64,000 nt of DNA from Aphrocallistes beatrix (GCA_963281255.1 OY725495.1:3658001-3722000); one strand, 5' to 3'; counted from the stretch's first letter, positions 1 to 10,278 are shown. Notes: a model not told the origin generated them from the sequence alone. Numbers and translations: made by a program.

Positions 1-93
1 ACGCGACACAATTTAGTGGCACACGACACAGTTTACTATAGTTAAACCCCATATGGACCATGGATCAATTATATGTTAATAATTTATAGTCAA

Positions 94-842
94 CAAGCGC
101 GCTTCGCTTGCTTGCGCTGCGCGGCTTGCAGACACTGCGTGTCCGCAGATTTACCCAGTGGGCGCTTGGGGATATTAGAGAAACAATACGTCACTTTCTT
201 GTTTTATACTAAGTACGCTGGATTGCCATTTGTCTACGGTTACATTAATGAAACCAGAACTGTAGCAGAACTTTTGTTTCGTGATAAATATAATGTACTT
301 CATATTAAGTCAACTAATCCTGAATGTAAGCTTTTTGTTTTATTTGAATACACAAAGTTCGCATTGCTAAAGATTATTATACTTAAATAATCAATTCCAG
401 TCCATGTCGTTAAAAGTTATTTTATGATCGAATTGATTAATCGTAGCATATAACACACTTTAATTGTTGTTAACAATCAAATTATAGACTCAAAATAGCA
501 GTATTCAATCATTTATATGAAATAGAATCGTGTGAATGGCATTACAAAAGGCTGATAATTGATTGGTTCTCACATAAACCAATGAATTTCAATCACAAAT
601 AGTTCTTTTGATTGTATGCATAAGTCACTACCATTTTATTCCAATGTATTTGCATTATAAAATAATCGAATTTGATTGGTCAGCACATTTTGTCACCTAT
701 CTTCGCTTAGATCTTCGAACTTAATCCTAGATTCATCATTTGACACCTACATGCCAATTTTCGTATCTCTACGACTTGCCAATTCTTCAATCAATTCGGA
801 CAAACAACAACAAAAAAAATCCTAGCATTTTAATATATAAGA
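94..842 (-). mobile_element. Non-autonomous Helitron-like element, copy 1
   Basis: Read on the minus strand it begins TCTTATATATTAAAATGC and ends in the GC-rich hairpin block finishing GCGCGCTTG. The flanking host bases are A on the 5' side and T on the 3' side, as expected for Helitron insertion at AT. The same termini recur near 2.3-2.9, 33.9-34.4, 45.1, 49.5 and 62.7 kb. No transposase or helicase reading frame is present, so it would be mobilised in trans. A 105-residue open frame at 73-390 is only a reading through the hairpin and is not treated as a gene. Confidence 0.65.
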
Positions 843-1011
843 TATGGGGTTCTACCATAGTAAATTGTGTCGCGTGCCATCAAATTTTGTCATGTGCCAC
901 AATTTAGTGCCACAATGAAACCGATTGAACCACAAGGCCATTTGAGTCAGCCAAACAAAATCTCAGAATGCTACGATATCTCAAAATATTCAAAATAAAT
1001 ACGATATTCGG

Positions 1012-1354
1012 GAAATCTACACACTTGAAAATCCTAGGTGACCACTGGAACCTATGTAGTCTAGTTAGCCTAGTGTAGTTGACTAATAAAAAAACAGGTG
1101 TGTTTGAAATTTTAAGCAGAGTACGAATTATAGGCTTTAAAAAATTGAATTAATAAAAAATTTAGAGCATGAACGTAAATATTCTTATTTTTGAACTATG
1201 ATAGTTGGTTACGACTAATTTTTTTTGTATTTGTAATAATCTGTAATCAATTTTTATATTTAGTCATGTGTTGTATAACCAATTCAGAATTGATGTGTCA
1301 GGTTTACTAAATCATTGAATAAGTCTACCACTTCAAACATGCATCATTTTTTTT
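1012..1354 (+). repeat. Direct duplication block A (partner 9941-10278)
   Basis: About 340 bp nearly identical to 9941-10278, with only scattered substitutions and small indels. A further matching segment follows at about 1716-1772 versus 10309-10354. Here the two segments are separated by about 360 bp that the second copy lacks. It contains no coding frame and is probably a dispersed repeat or a remnant of segmental duplication. Confidence 0.8.
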
Positions 1355-1807
1355 ATCTTTTGGGTGGAGCAACGTTGTGAACTTTTCTAAAATTAGCTTC
1401 TTCTGTTCTTGTGCAATCGAAATATTTTTCAAACTAGATAATAAGAAGCACTTTTAAAATTTTTGATTTATTAATAGAACATGTACTTACGTACGCATAT
1501 TAAGAAAGCAACTTATTTACCTGCAGAATAGAAAAGTTTAATACTCAAATAGAAAACACTCTACATAAATGACACTCTTCGTTCTTTATTTGTGTCATAT
1601 ATGTACAGTGGATACAATGCATGAGAATCCATTGATAATAGCAGGGGCGTAGACTCGGGATGAAGATTGGTAAGCCCTTGGGTTAGGATTCAGGATTGCT
1701 AGGACTATTTTGGACAAATCGTACTATGGCTAATAGGAGGTAATAGCCTGCGACAAATTATTGTTAGGACCCTGTCTATCTCTGTATCCACCACTTTACC
1801 TGATAAC

Positions 1808-1960
1808 ACTTGTGTTTATGTTAAAGCCGATTAAAACCCGCGCTTGGCGAGGTGTTTTGTAGCGTCATTTCCTGTTTAAGCCATTTTCAATGGGGAAGCC
1901 ATACAAGTTTGGGGTCTGACTATAAATAGAAAAATCACTTAGCCAAGCGCAGGTATTAAG
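1808..1960 (-). repeat. Short dispersed repeat (AAAACCC family), copy 1
   Basis: Related blocks at 16075-16193 and 30568-30705 share TATTTATAG near one end, an internal ATGGCTTCCCC-like block and a CCGGAAATGAC-like block before the other end. The 30.6 kb copy begins TTAAAACCC and ends GGGGTTTTAA, so it looks like a small inverted-repeat MITE. This copy is the most diverged and lies in the opposite orientation. Confidence 0.5.
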
Positions 1961-2303
1961 AGAGAGCTTGTATAATAATATAGAGAAACACAGGTACAAC
2001 TATAGTTTTGGAACGGAACCTTTATCATCCGATTCCGATAGATGTGTCTAGAGTTATAGAGCTCGTTGAGATATGAAGAATGAACTAAAGAGATTCAAAA
2101 TCCGACAAAAATTGACCGAGTTACACTAATTCTTCTGTTATAAGCCAAAGTCTGGGAAAATCTTGTTACTAAGTATAGTGAATGAAGTCAATATGCACTA
2201 ATCATTGAGTTATATTTAATCAATATCTTTCTTAAATTGCTCAAACTATACTTGTTTCAGAATTAAATTCCTTCTATCAACAGCAGAAAATGTTGTACTT
2301 GTA

Positions 2304-2328
2304 TCCTTACTATTAAAACTCGATTATT

Positions 2329-2365
<37 letters not shown>

Positions 2366-2855
2366 ACGAATTGATTGAAGAAACTGCCAGGCGCAGAAAG
2401 CTGATTTTTGGCATGTGGGGGTCTTTTTGGCTATGGCTCCAGTAAGTTCGAGCTCAGAGCAAAATGTCGACTCATCATGGAATTATGACGTCATTGTCAC
2501 ATTTTTAAAAGTTAAGCAACACAGTTATTCGGGCATAACTCAGCCATTATAGGAGATAGAAGGCTGAAATTTTAATAGAATATGTATACTAACATACCTC
2601 ACATATGATGCAACCATCATCAAAAAATGATGACTCATCACTTTGTTAAGACGTCATCATTACTCATCAAAATTTTAAAAATTGACAAATTTGGTGACTT
2701 TTCGAGTGAAATCGATTAGAACAGTAGGACAGACGTATTCAGAGATGTTATCTCCATTATAATTAACCAATGTCACCTCCAGGCGACCGAAGGGAGCCTC
2801 CGGCGGACACGAAGTGTCCGCCAGCCGCGCAGCGCAAGCAAGCGAAGCGCGCTTG
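2304..2855 (+). mobile_element. Non-autonomous Helitron-like element, copy 2 (full length)
   Basis: Starts A|TCCTTACTATTAAAAC and ends GCGCGCTTG|T, so both host bases fit an A/T insertion. Near the 3' end lies a perfect hairpin (GGCGGACAC, CGA, GTGTCCGCC at about 2802-2822), preceded by a degraded GGCGNCC hairpin and followed by an AAGCG/CGCTT stem. A (TA)n microsatellite at about 2331-2362 lies just inside the 5' end. There is no coding capacity. Confidence 0.7.
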
Positions 2856-3318
2856 TCTTATTAAAAATAAAAATCAACTTTCCAATGAAAACATGCAATA
2901 ACCACATTTAGATGGGAAAGAGTAGTTGCATCATGATTTTAACCTCAAAACAAAACAAAACATGTTAGCGTGTATGTGGATAGTAAGGAAGGATATTGCA
3001 TAACTCTCAATGATTAGTGCATAATTGGCTTCATTCACTATTGCAAGATTTCCCTATAGACTTTGGCTTATAACAGAAAAATCAGTGCAACTCGGTCAAT
3101 TTTTGTCCGATTTTGAATCTCTTTAGTTCATTCTTCATATTTCAACGAGCTCTATAACTCACACCTCTATCGGAATCGGATGATAAAGGTTCCGGTCCAA
3201 AACTATAGTTGTACAAATTTTTTATTAATGCAATTTTTAAAGCCTATAATAAAGGGACATTCACATGAACATAGATACAAGAACATGTACATTATTTTGT
3301 AGTTAAATATTAATTAGC

Positions 3319-4085
3319 TTAAATTTTAAATGTATAAATTAAAGTATTTAGTTCTGCAGCAGTGAGAATCTGCTTGAATCCTTTCTTCGTGTACGGAAGA
3401 CACGAATAAGAACCAAACGACACATTCTTCCAATAACTGAACACTTTCAGTATCTTATCTTGTATTGTTTTGCAGTCATAGTCAATTCTGTCCACCTCCG
3501 TCAAGCTCATTTTCAGACCGATGACAGCTATTCTCTTCCAATCATAAGGTCCTATTTGAGATGCATATTCAACCACCTACGCATCTGTCAGTGATGATCA
3601 CCACAACTCTTCGAGCGGCTCCTGAAAGAAACCGATTCTGCCTTTTTCTGAGATGGGTGAGGAGGACTTGAATAGTTCAAACTTTCAGAAACATTTGAAA
3701 TATTTGGATATTTATTGGAAGGAGTTTCATCAAAAGTTGCAGCCTTTGACATATTTTTAAAAGTGACTTTTTTAAAACTCTTCTCCGTGTCTAAAAGTTC
3801 CTCGTAGGAACTTTCTGGATCTTTAAAGTAATCAATCAATTGGAAGAGTAAGTCTTTGTCCTGTCGAGATGTTTCTTTGCATGTAAATGGGACAAACATA
3901 AGGAATGAACCGTTAGAAAATAAATCAGAAGGAACTTGAAGTTTGTTTTCTTTAAAAAACTTACGTATCTGTCTTTTAATACTTTCCTTTTCTGGTTCAG
4001 AAAGTACTCGATTCAACATGACTAAGTAGTTATTTAGTAAAAATGAATCATTCAGAAGGTTCTTGCTCTCATTTTGTTCATCCAT
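3319..4085 (-). pseudogene. FADD-like DED-Death gene, disrupted paralogue
   Basis: The frame starting at 4085 encodes a death-effector-domain-like region (about residues 10-105) closely matching the intact paralogue at 8729-9325. It is followed by a Ser/Lys-rich linker of about 60 residues that the other copy lacks, and it stops at 3588. The Death domain continues at 3576-3319 in another frame. At the junction two lesions are seen relative to the intact copy: a one-base frame offset, and TAG where the paralogue has CAG (at about 3577-3579). A spliced form using that TAG as an acceptor is conceivable, because AAA|GTCACT in the linker could be a donor. In that case it would encode a shorter DED-Death adaptor. 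I favour a pseudogene or a locus now making a DED-only protein. The promoter region is conserved with the intact copy. Confidence 0.55.
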
Positions 4086-4145
4086 TCTTTCCTCAAATAA
4101 TGAGATATAAACTAAAAATTGTTGACTAAAACCAAGATTATCCTA

Positions 4146-4152
4146 ATTTATA
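4146..4152 (-). promoter_or_regulatory. TATA-like box of disrupted DED-Death copy
   Basis: TATAAAT on the minus strand, about 60 bases upstream of the start. The surrounding TATAAATTAGGATAAT is identical to the sequence before the intact paralogue (8661-8676), so it has been kept since duplication. Confidence 0.45.
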
Positions 4153-4681
4153 GACGTAAGGAAGGTCTATAAATAGATGTTTCTATACGATAGAAATTGC
4201 TAGAACGTCAGTAACGTACTCGACATTTGATGTACTAGACAGTACTCTACATTACTCTACATACATTAGGTAGCTCAATTTCAGGAAATTTTCCGTCCAC
4301 ATATCTGTGGTGAGCACAACGGCAGAGGAACAGATCGGTTCATGCAGGTATCTCTTAATATATAAGATTTAATATATATGATATGTTTTAATATATAAGA
4401 TATGCGTTAATAGAAGGTGCTATTGATTTAAATTTCAAGCTTCTACGTTGAAAACTACGGATACTACATTTTATTATGTGTCATCATGACGTCAGTATAG
4501 TGAACTAAGCTATCTTTTTGTAGAAAATCATAACTAAACCTTTTATTATTCATAAGGTATCTGTCTATCTTTTCACAAATGAGATTCATTGAGCAATTAA
4601 TGTTAAAATTGGGTGATGATGACTAGTTTGACTAGTGATGATGACTAGGCACGCGGAAAGTTTAGTAACAACTATCTAGAT

Positions 4682-4953
4682 CAGCGCTGTCCAACAGGCG
4701 GCCCGCGTTGCCTGCTTCAATCTCCCCCTTTTCACCCACTTTTAGACGAATTCTCCAAATTTTTCCATATCATGCATCTCGTTTTCTCGTTGGTAGGGAC
4801 ATAGCTGATAGACCATGGCCCTACCAATTCTTTTCAATAGATATCAGCTTCTATTGTTCACGATACAAATTGTCCAAAATGCCTCTATCCATACCCATCC
4901 CGAGTGCACGCCCCTGTATTGCGGCCCGAAGTAAATATAGTCGGACAGCCCTG
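4682..4953. mobile_element. hAT-type MITE nested in a Helitron remnant
   Basis: 272 bp with terminal inverted repeats CAGCGCTGTCCAACAGG and CAGGGCTGTCCGACTAT (the latter read from the far end), both continuing to GGCCCGC-like blocks. It is flanked by the exact 8-bp duplication ATCTAGAT at 4674-4681 and 4954-4961. Both the end motif and the 8-bp duplication are hAT hallmarks. It has no transposase. An 83-residue frame inside it is not supported as a gene. Confidence 0.9.
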
Positions 4954-4961
4954 ATCTAGAT

Positions 4962-5152
4962 CATTTTTTAAAATTGGCAAATTTGGTGATTTTTCGTGCG
5001 AAATCGATTATATAAGTAACAGTAAGACAGACATATTTAGTGATGTTTTCTCCTTTATAATTAATCATTGTGACTCCAGGCGCCCACAGGGCGCCTCTGG
5101 CGGATAAAAAGTGTCCGCCAGCCGCGCAGCGCAAGCAAGCGAAGCGCGCTTG
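4962..5152 (+). mobile_element. Helitron-like element, 3' part (copy 3)
   Basis: Matches the last 190 bases of copy 2, including a perfect GGCGCCC/GGGCGCC-type hairpin, a GGCGGA/TCCGCC hairpin and the terminal GCGCGCTTG|T. The matching internal sequence probably resumes to the left of the nested hAT MITE (about 4610-4673), but the 5' end is not clear. At 4387-4402 an oppositely oriented Helitron 5' end motif is seen. Confidence 0.6.
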
Positions 5153-6552
5153 TATTGTGTTTGTCACGTCTTCCCATTCCACAATGACGTTGCAAATTTC
5201 CAATTAAACTCCCTACATGAATTTCTAGCACAACTTTGCAGGTCATTTTTATGGTAAATCTACACACCAATCATGATTAAACTTATATTGCACAACCTAG
5301 AATGGAGCTCGGCTCAATTTTGATAGATTGTCTATGTCCCGTCTCCCCATTCCAGAATGACGTTGCAAATTTCCAATAAAACTCCCTACATGAATTTTTA
5401 GCAAGTCTTACGGTTAATTTTTCATTCAATTCTACATTAATTAATCATGGTCAAACTTGTTATATGACCTAATCTATTATGGGCCTTTTTATTGCTGAGT
5501 ACGATATTAACATTTAAATCTAATTGAATGTGTTATTGCTGGGCTAACTGAGATTGGCAGGCATGGGCATTTACAATCAGGATGCAGTCATATGATTTTT
5601 CCAAACCCATGCAAGGCGGGGCCAAATTAAAAACATCCGGGGCACTTCCAATTATTTTGCCTTAGGTGATCGAATGAAATCCGTGGCCGCAGAATCAATT
5701 TCGGGCAAATGTCCTAGTTGTCTTCCTCTACCCTGGGCGGCCCCTGCTTACTATATGTCCTAAAATCATTGACAGTGAACTTTAATATTAGTAATAATAT
5801 TAAACATATGTTTAGGAAGAGTGTTATAATTTCAGGATGACTTCATTTTCGCGTTTTCATCCTATATATACTATCTTGAGTCACACGATCATACCATGAG
5901 CTTAAACAGCACCTTTTCTGGAATGCAAACTCATTTTTTGTCGAAATCTTTTGAAAATCCCAGCAAATATCTATCACAGTATAGCAGTGTATTCTTATAT
6001 ACTACTGAATTTAGTTATTCAAATATTCATGTATGTAAATATCATTTAGTTGTGTAATTTTTAGTATATGTTCAAAAGATTCAGCAAGATATACTAGTAG
6101 TAGGCTTTGAAAGTCAGAATTAGGTGAATAATTGACTTTAGCACAAAATGCAATGCAAAAAAATTTAATTTCGCTCTTAAAATTCACAATTTTATACTTA
6201 CCTTGTTCGAAGTAATAGTTTTACTAATAATTAAAATCGACTCTTGTTAAGATTATACTCAAATACAATTAAATTATATTTTTAAATATTTTTTCCTTAA
6301 TAAATCTGGCTATTTTTTCAGAGATATCCATGGATATCCACGAAAAATGGCGTGGACATGGATGGGATTTTTTATCTCCACGGCAAGCCTGGTTAAAGGA
6401 TTCTGCAAGGTTGAAGCTTGGATATTTCTAAAACCTAATACTACAAAATATCCAAAGATTTAGGTTGTAAAATGTATGTTTAGTTATCTATTGAATGTTA
6501 TGTATTGTACGCACTGAAACATCTATCTACTAGATCTAATAACAACATAAAC
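5153..6552. other. Gene-free stretch
   Basis: No supported gene or structured repeat. A roughly 50-base motif around CATTCCA(C/G)AATGACGTTGCAAATTT occurs twice, at about 5172 and 5347, suggesting a local duplication. At 6318-6395 is a block rich in GGATATCC that ends CCACGGCAAGCCTG; a relative lies at 8508-8616 in the same orientation. Confidence 0.5.
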
Positions 6553-6591
6553 CTAAATTTCGTCTATATCAGATTCAGCATCAGTTTCAAG

Positions 6592-7343
6592 CAGGGTTGG
6601 GTTTTGTCCGTCCAAAATAGGTTTTGGACAGGGCAGTGGACAAAACCTGGTTTTAACCGGTTAAAACCGGACAAAACTGGACAAAACCTAATAGAAACTG
6701 TAAATCATTGCAGTGGGTACGAAACAGTTTAAGATGGAAAGAGAGCGAGGACAATGAATGGATTTTCTTGCTAACGCCTGTTTATTACCATAACTATATT
6801 TTGTATTCGATTTATCATGGAAGACACGAACAACACTTGGACAAAACCTGGACAAAACTTGGATAAAACTTGGACAAAACTTGGATATAACTTGGACAAA
6901 ACCTGGACAAAACTTGGACAAAACTTGGATATAACTTGGACAAAACCTGGACAAAACTTGGACAAAACCTGGACAAAACCTGGACAAAACTTGGATATAA
7001 CTTGGACAAAACCTGGACAAAACTTGGACAAAACTTGGATAAAACTTGGACAAAACTTGGACAAAACCTGGACAAAACTTGGATATAACTTGGACAAAAC
7101 TTGAACAAAACTTGGACAAAACCTGGACAAAACTTGGACAAAACCTGGACAAAACCTGGACAAAACTTGGATATAACCTGGACAAAACCTGGACAAAACT
7201 TGGACAAAACCGTTAATGAGGAATATGAATTAAATTTTGAGGTTTTGTCCAGTTTTGTCCACCCAAGAGGTTTTGGACAGGACGGTTTTAACCTGGTTAA
7301 AACCACTAGGTTTTGTCCAAGTGGACAAAACCTGCCAACCCTG
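6592..7343. mobile_element. hAT-type MITE filled with an 11-bp tandem array
   Basis: Ends are CAGGGTTGGGTTTTGTCC on the left and, read inward from the right, CAGGGTTGGCAGGTTTTGTCC with a 3-base insertion relative to the left. An exact 8-bp duplication GTTTCAAG flanks it at 6584-6591 and 7344-7351. Both arms are built from TTTTGTCC/GGACAAAA repeats and inverted GGTTTTAACC blocks. The middle is a minisatellite of the same word. Because 11 is not a multiple of 3 and the unit has no stop, all three frames of one strand read the same 11-residue peptide repeat. The long open frames here are artefacts of this. Confidence 0.9.
6829..7213 (+). repeat. 11-bp minisatellite (TTGGACAAAAC unit)
   Basis: About 35 near-perfect copies of TTGGACAAAAC, with C/T variation (CTTGG versus CCTGG) and GATATAAC variants at intervals. 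It sits within the hAT MITE, and the unit equals the MITE's own subterminal motif, so it is best explained as expansion of the terminal repeat. Confidence 0.95.
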
Positions 7344-8004
7344 GTTTCAAGAGTATCCTTTTCTCTGTCTTCGTTAATAGCCTTTGCTAGTTCATCTGGT
7401 TCGATAACAATTCCCAGCTTCTTGATGAGGTCCTTATATTTATTCTGGTACCTGATGTAAACTAGTTTCTTCATGACAGCCGGTGACATCCTCTTTCTCA
7501 TCTTCGAAAGTAGGATGCCGGCCTGGCTGAACAACCTCTTCACGGCTGCAGAAGATACTGGCGCGCCGAGAAAACTATCTTTGCACAGGTGCGCAGACGT
7601 GTTAACTGACTGTACCGCCAAAACTCAGTGGGATCCTTCATGGGTACCCGAGTGCCTCTGAACTCCTGTAGTTCTACATCAAGAGTACTAACCTTTGACT
7701 TTTTGGCTAGCGATTGTTCATCCTCCCCCTCGTCATCGTCGCCGGTTACCATGTACAGATCTTCAAAGGGGTCTCCAGAGATTTGATGACTGAGATTGCT
7801 TTAGTATTCACCTTATTTTTGTTGTGTGATGCCGGTACATCTTTATAGATGGCAGACTTATCTCGGAGTCTTCCATTCATAATATCGCGACTTATTTCTT
7901 GGAATTGCATTGATAAAATTGGTAATGTTTATTGTCAATGATAATATATACGTGTATATATATATATATATATATCTACTTATATAAAGGACTATATGAC
8001 ATTG

Positions 8005-8397
8005 GAATCCCGGAAATTTCGTCCCCTTTTGTACATAAATATTCCATAAGTTAGATACACTAAATTCCTGGATATTTAGTGAAACCAAACTAGTCTCGCA
8101 GGAATGGCGGAACTTTCGTCCCGGAATTTTCGTCCCCTGAAATGTCCCTTTCGCACTTACTGATTTCTCAATCAAAATGCCTCATTTTCACCATTTTTTC
8201 AAACATACTCCACTCCAAAAGCCTCACTTTCCGTTCCTTACATGTTAGTGCCTGTTTATTTTAGGCTCTAATGAGACAAAAGTTCGGAGACGAAATTTCC
8301 GGGGACGAAATTTCCAGGGGACGAAATTTCCGGGACGAAAATTCCGGGGACGAAATTTCCAGGTACGAAATTTCCAGGTACGAAATTTCCGTTTACC
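8005..8397. mobile_element. Foldback MITE with tandem-repeat arms, 9-bp TSD
   Basis: The right arm (about 8280-8393) consists of six or more copies of a 16-base unit GGACGAAATTTCC(A/G)G. The left arm carries the same word inverted (CGGAAATTTCGTCCC and variants, 8011-8140). The exact 9-bp sequence ATGACATTG flanks it at 7996-8004 and 8398-8406. A 9-bp duplication with long inverted arms suggests a Mutator-like or foldback element. No transposase is present. Confidence 0.8.
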
Positions 8398-8507
8398 ATG
8401 ACATTGTTATGATTACTCAGTTAGTATAAGTCTTCAAAGATTACATGAAAAGAAATAGTATTATGTTGCTAATTATCGTAGAAAAACCCTCATTAATTGA
8501 AATATTT

Positions 8508-8616
8508 TTCAAATTACAACTTTGAAATGGATATCCACAATATCCATAGATATGACCAAAACGTCGTTATCCATCCATGGAGATCTCCATGGATATCCAT
8601 ATCCACGGCGAGCCTG
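8508..8616. repeat. GGATATCC-rich repeat ending CCACGGCGAGCCTG
   Basis: Palindromic ATGGATATCCAT-type words are repeated several times, ending ATCCACGGCGAGCCTG. The block at 6318-6395 ends CTCCACGGCAAGCCTG in the same orientation, so the two are members of one family, probably a small MITE starting CAGGCT(C/T)GCCGTGG. I found no convincing target duplication. Confidence 0.5.
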
Positions 8617-8660
8617 CCAACATACCTCATATGGTAGAATCTTATAAACTGACTTTTGTA

Positions 8661-8667
8661 TATAAAT
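8661..8667 (+). promoter_or_regulatory. TATA-like box of the intact DED-Death gene
   Basis: TATAAAT 62 bases before the start codon, conserved with its context in the disrupted paralogue. Confidence 0.5.
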
Positions 8668-8728
8668 TAGGATAATATTAGTTTTAGTTGACAATTTTTT
8701 TGTTTATATATCATTATTTGAGGAAAGA

Positions 8729-9325
8729 ATGGCTGAACAAAATGAGAGCAAGGACCTTCTGAATGATTCATTTTTACTAAAGAACTTCTTAGTCAAGTTG
8801 AATCGAGTACTTTCTGAACCAGAGAAGGAAAGTATTAAAAGACAGATATACGAGTATTGTAACGAAAGCGAACTTCAAGTTCCTTCTGATTTATCTTCTA
8901 ACGGTTCATTCCTTGCAGTTATTTCATTCGCATACAAACATACTTTAATATCTCCACAGAACACAGACTTTCTCTTCCAGTTGATTGATGACTGTAAAGA
9001 TCCAGATATCTACCAGGAACTTTTAGACATGGAGAAACTCATCTACCCTCTACTGACAGATGCACAGGTGGTTGAATATGCATCCCAAATAGGACCTTAT
9101 GATTGGAAGAGAATAGCCGTCATCGGTCTGAAAATGAGCTTGACGGAGGTGGACAGAATTGACTATGACTGCAAAACAACACAAGATAAGATACTGAAAG
9201 TGTTCAGTTATTGGAAGAATGTGTCGTTTGGTTCCTGTTCCTGTCCTCTGTACACGAAGAAAGGACTCAAGCAGATTCTCAATGCTGCAGAACTAAATAA
9301 TTTAATTTACACATTTGAATTGTAA
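8729..9325 (+). CDS. FADD-like adaptor: death effector domain plus Death domain
   Basis: This is a 198-residue single-exon protein, close to the length of FADD (about 208). Residues about 10-105 form a helical DED-like region with the FLLKNFLVKLNRVLSEPEKE first helices and an FLFQLIDD helix. Residues about 110-185 are a clear Death domain with VEYASQIGPYDWKRIAVIGL and a following LTEVDRI. In animals such two-domain adaptors bridge death receptors to caspases through homotypic contacts in the cytosol; that role is inferred here from architecture. The ATG at 8729 follows a purine-rich AGGAAAG and a conserved TATA-like box, and the paralogue starts at the same residue. Its inverted, disrupted paralogue lies about 4.6 kb upstream, and flanking sequence on both sides is shared. 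It might instead be a sponge- or cnidarian-type DED-Death protein not orthologous to FADD. Confidence 0.85.
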   Translation: MAEQNESKDLLNDSFLLKNFLVKLNRVLSEPEKESIKRQIYEYCNESELQVPSDLSSNGSFLAVISFAYKHTLISPQNTDFLFQLIDDCKDPDIYQELLDMEKLIYPLLTDAQVVEYASQIGPYDWKRIAVIGLKMSLTEVDRIDYDCKTTQDKILKVFSYWKNVSFGSCSCPLYTKKGLKQILNAAELNNLIYTFEL

Positions 9326-9940
9326 GCTAATTAATATTTGAACTACAAAGCAAAGAATGTAAATGTTATTATTGTATGTACATGTAGTATGTATATATTC
9401 ATGTGTGAAGATCCCTTTATGACCTAATTAGATATGAACTACAGTAGAACTAGGATAACACGTGCCCCTTCGGGAAGGAATTATTAGTACGTACTAGCCG
9501 AGTTTGTACACCAACCGGACAAAAATATTTGAACAATTGATTGTTTCCCAAACAAATACTAGTGCTAAACTGTACTTTTCATGAAGGGTAATACGTTCAA
9601 ATTCAAATAGTTACTAAAAATCTGATTTCAGATTCGAAATCTGCATATTCGAATTAGTCATAGTTGAACATAACTAATAAATGACTCAACTCAAAGAACA
9701 ATCTTATTAGCCTGAGCCACCATAAGTAATTCATTGCCATCGTGTGTAGTGGTTAAAATGGGCGTATGTGGCATAAGGTGGCACTGATTGATAATAACAA
9801 AAAGTTAGGAATGAATGATTAGTTTGAAAAATTCAACTGTGACTAATTCGAATGCGTATTATTCGAATCTGGAATCCGATTAGCTGTATCCCATACCGTT
9901 TAGAACAGTGGCGGGCAACCTTAATCCTTAAGTGGGCCCC
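9326..9940. other. Intergenic stretch, no gene seen
   Basis: The first 120 bases resemble the sequence downstream of the disrupted paralogue (GCTAATTAATATTT and an ACATG/CATGT-containing tail), so the duplication included the 3' flank. The remainder shows nothing recognisable. Confidence 0.5.
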
Positions 9941-10278
9941 GAAATCTACACACTTGAAAATCCTAGGTGACCACTGGAACCTATGTAGTCTAGTTAGCCT
10001 GTAGTTGACTAATAGAAAAACAGGAGTATTTGAAATTTTAAGCAGAGTACGGATTATAGGCTTTAAAAAAGTGAATTAATAAAAAATTTAGAGCATGAAC
10101 GTAAATATTCTTATTTTTGAACTATGATAGTTGGTTACGTACTAATTTTTTTTGTATTTGTAATCATCTGGAATCAATTTTTATATGTACTCAGTGTTGC
10201 ATAACCAATTCAGAATTGATGTGTCAGGTTTACTAAATCATTGAATATGTCTACCACTTCAAACATGCATAATTTTTT
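9941..10278 (+). repeat. Direct duplication block B (partner 1012-1354)
   Basis: Second copy of the 340-bp block near the left edge. With the two DED-Death copies between them, it frames an approximately 9-kb region that has been duplicated or shuffled. The continuation at 10309-10354 matches 1716-1772. Confidence 0.8.

Larger units (their letters stand above)
843..2303. other. Gene-free repeat-rich stretch
   Basis: No gene is visible. Positions 855-915 carry inverted copies of a GTGTCGCG/TGCCAC motif also seen at 1-45, so copy 1 of the Helitron seems to sit inside another short repeat. 1012-1354 is half of a direct duplication with 9941-10278. 1808-1960 belongs to a short dispersed repeat family. 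Confidence 0.5.
6553..7790 (-). pseudogene. hAT transposase C-terminal remnant, interrupted by a MITE
   Basis: The minus strand encodes DPTEFWRYS, then after a one-frame shift (about 7600-7620) a typical hAT C-terminal dimerisation segment containing APVSSAAVKRLFSQAG and RKRMSP. The upstream part is acidic and decays into stop codons beyond about 7790. At 7344 the frame is cut by the MITE at 6592-7343. Removing the MITE and one target duplication lets the frame run on for about a dozen acidic residues to a TAG at 6553-6555, which must be the native C-terminus. The gene therefore died by frameshift, truncation and insertion. Confidence 0.85.

Noticed and set aside
73-390. 105-residue open frame at the left edge
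   Set aside because: Its first third reads through the Helitron hairpin repeat, which gives similar frames at other copies; no domain and no homologue in the window.
4708-4959. 83-residue frame
   Set aside because: Lies wholly within the 272-bp hAT MITE.
6688-7621. Several long frames encoding LDKTWTKPGQN-like or FVQVLSKFCPS-like peptide repeats
   Set aside because: They are readings of an 11-bp minisatellite without stop codons, open in all frames of a strand; part of a MITE, not a protein.
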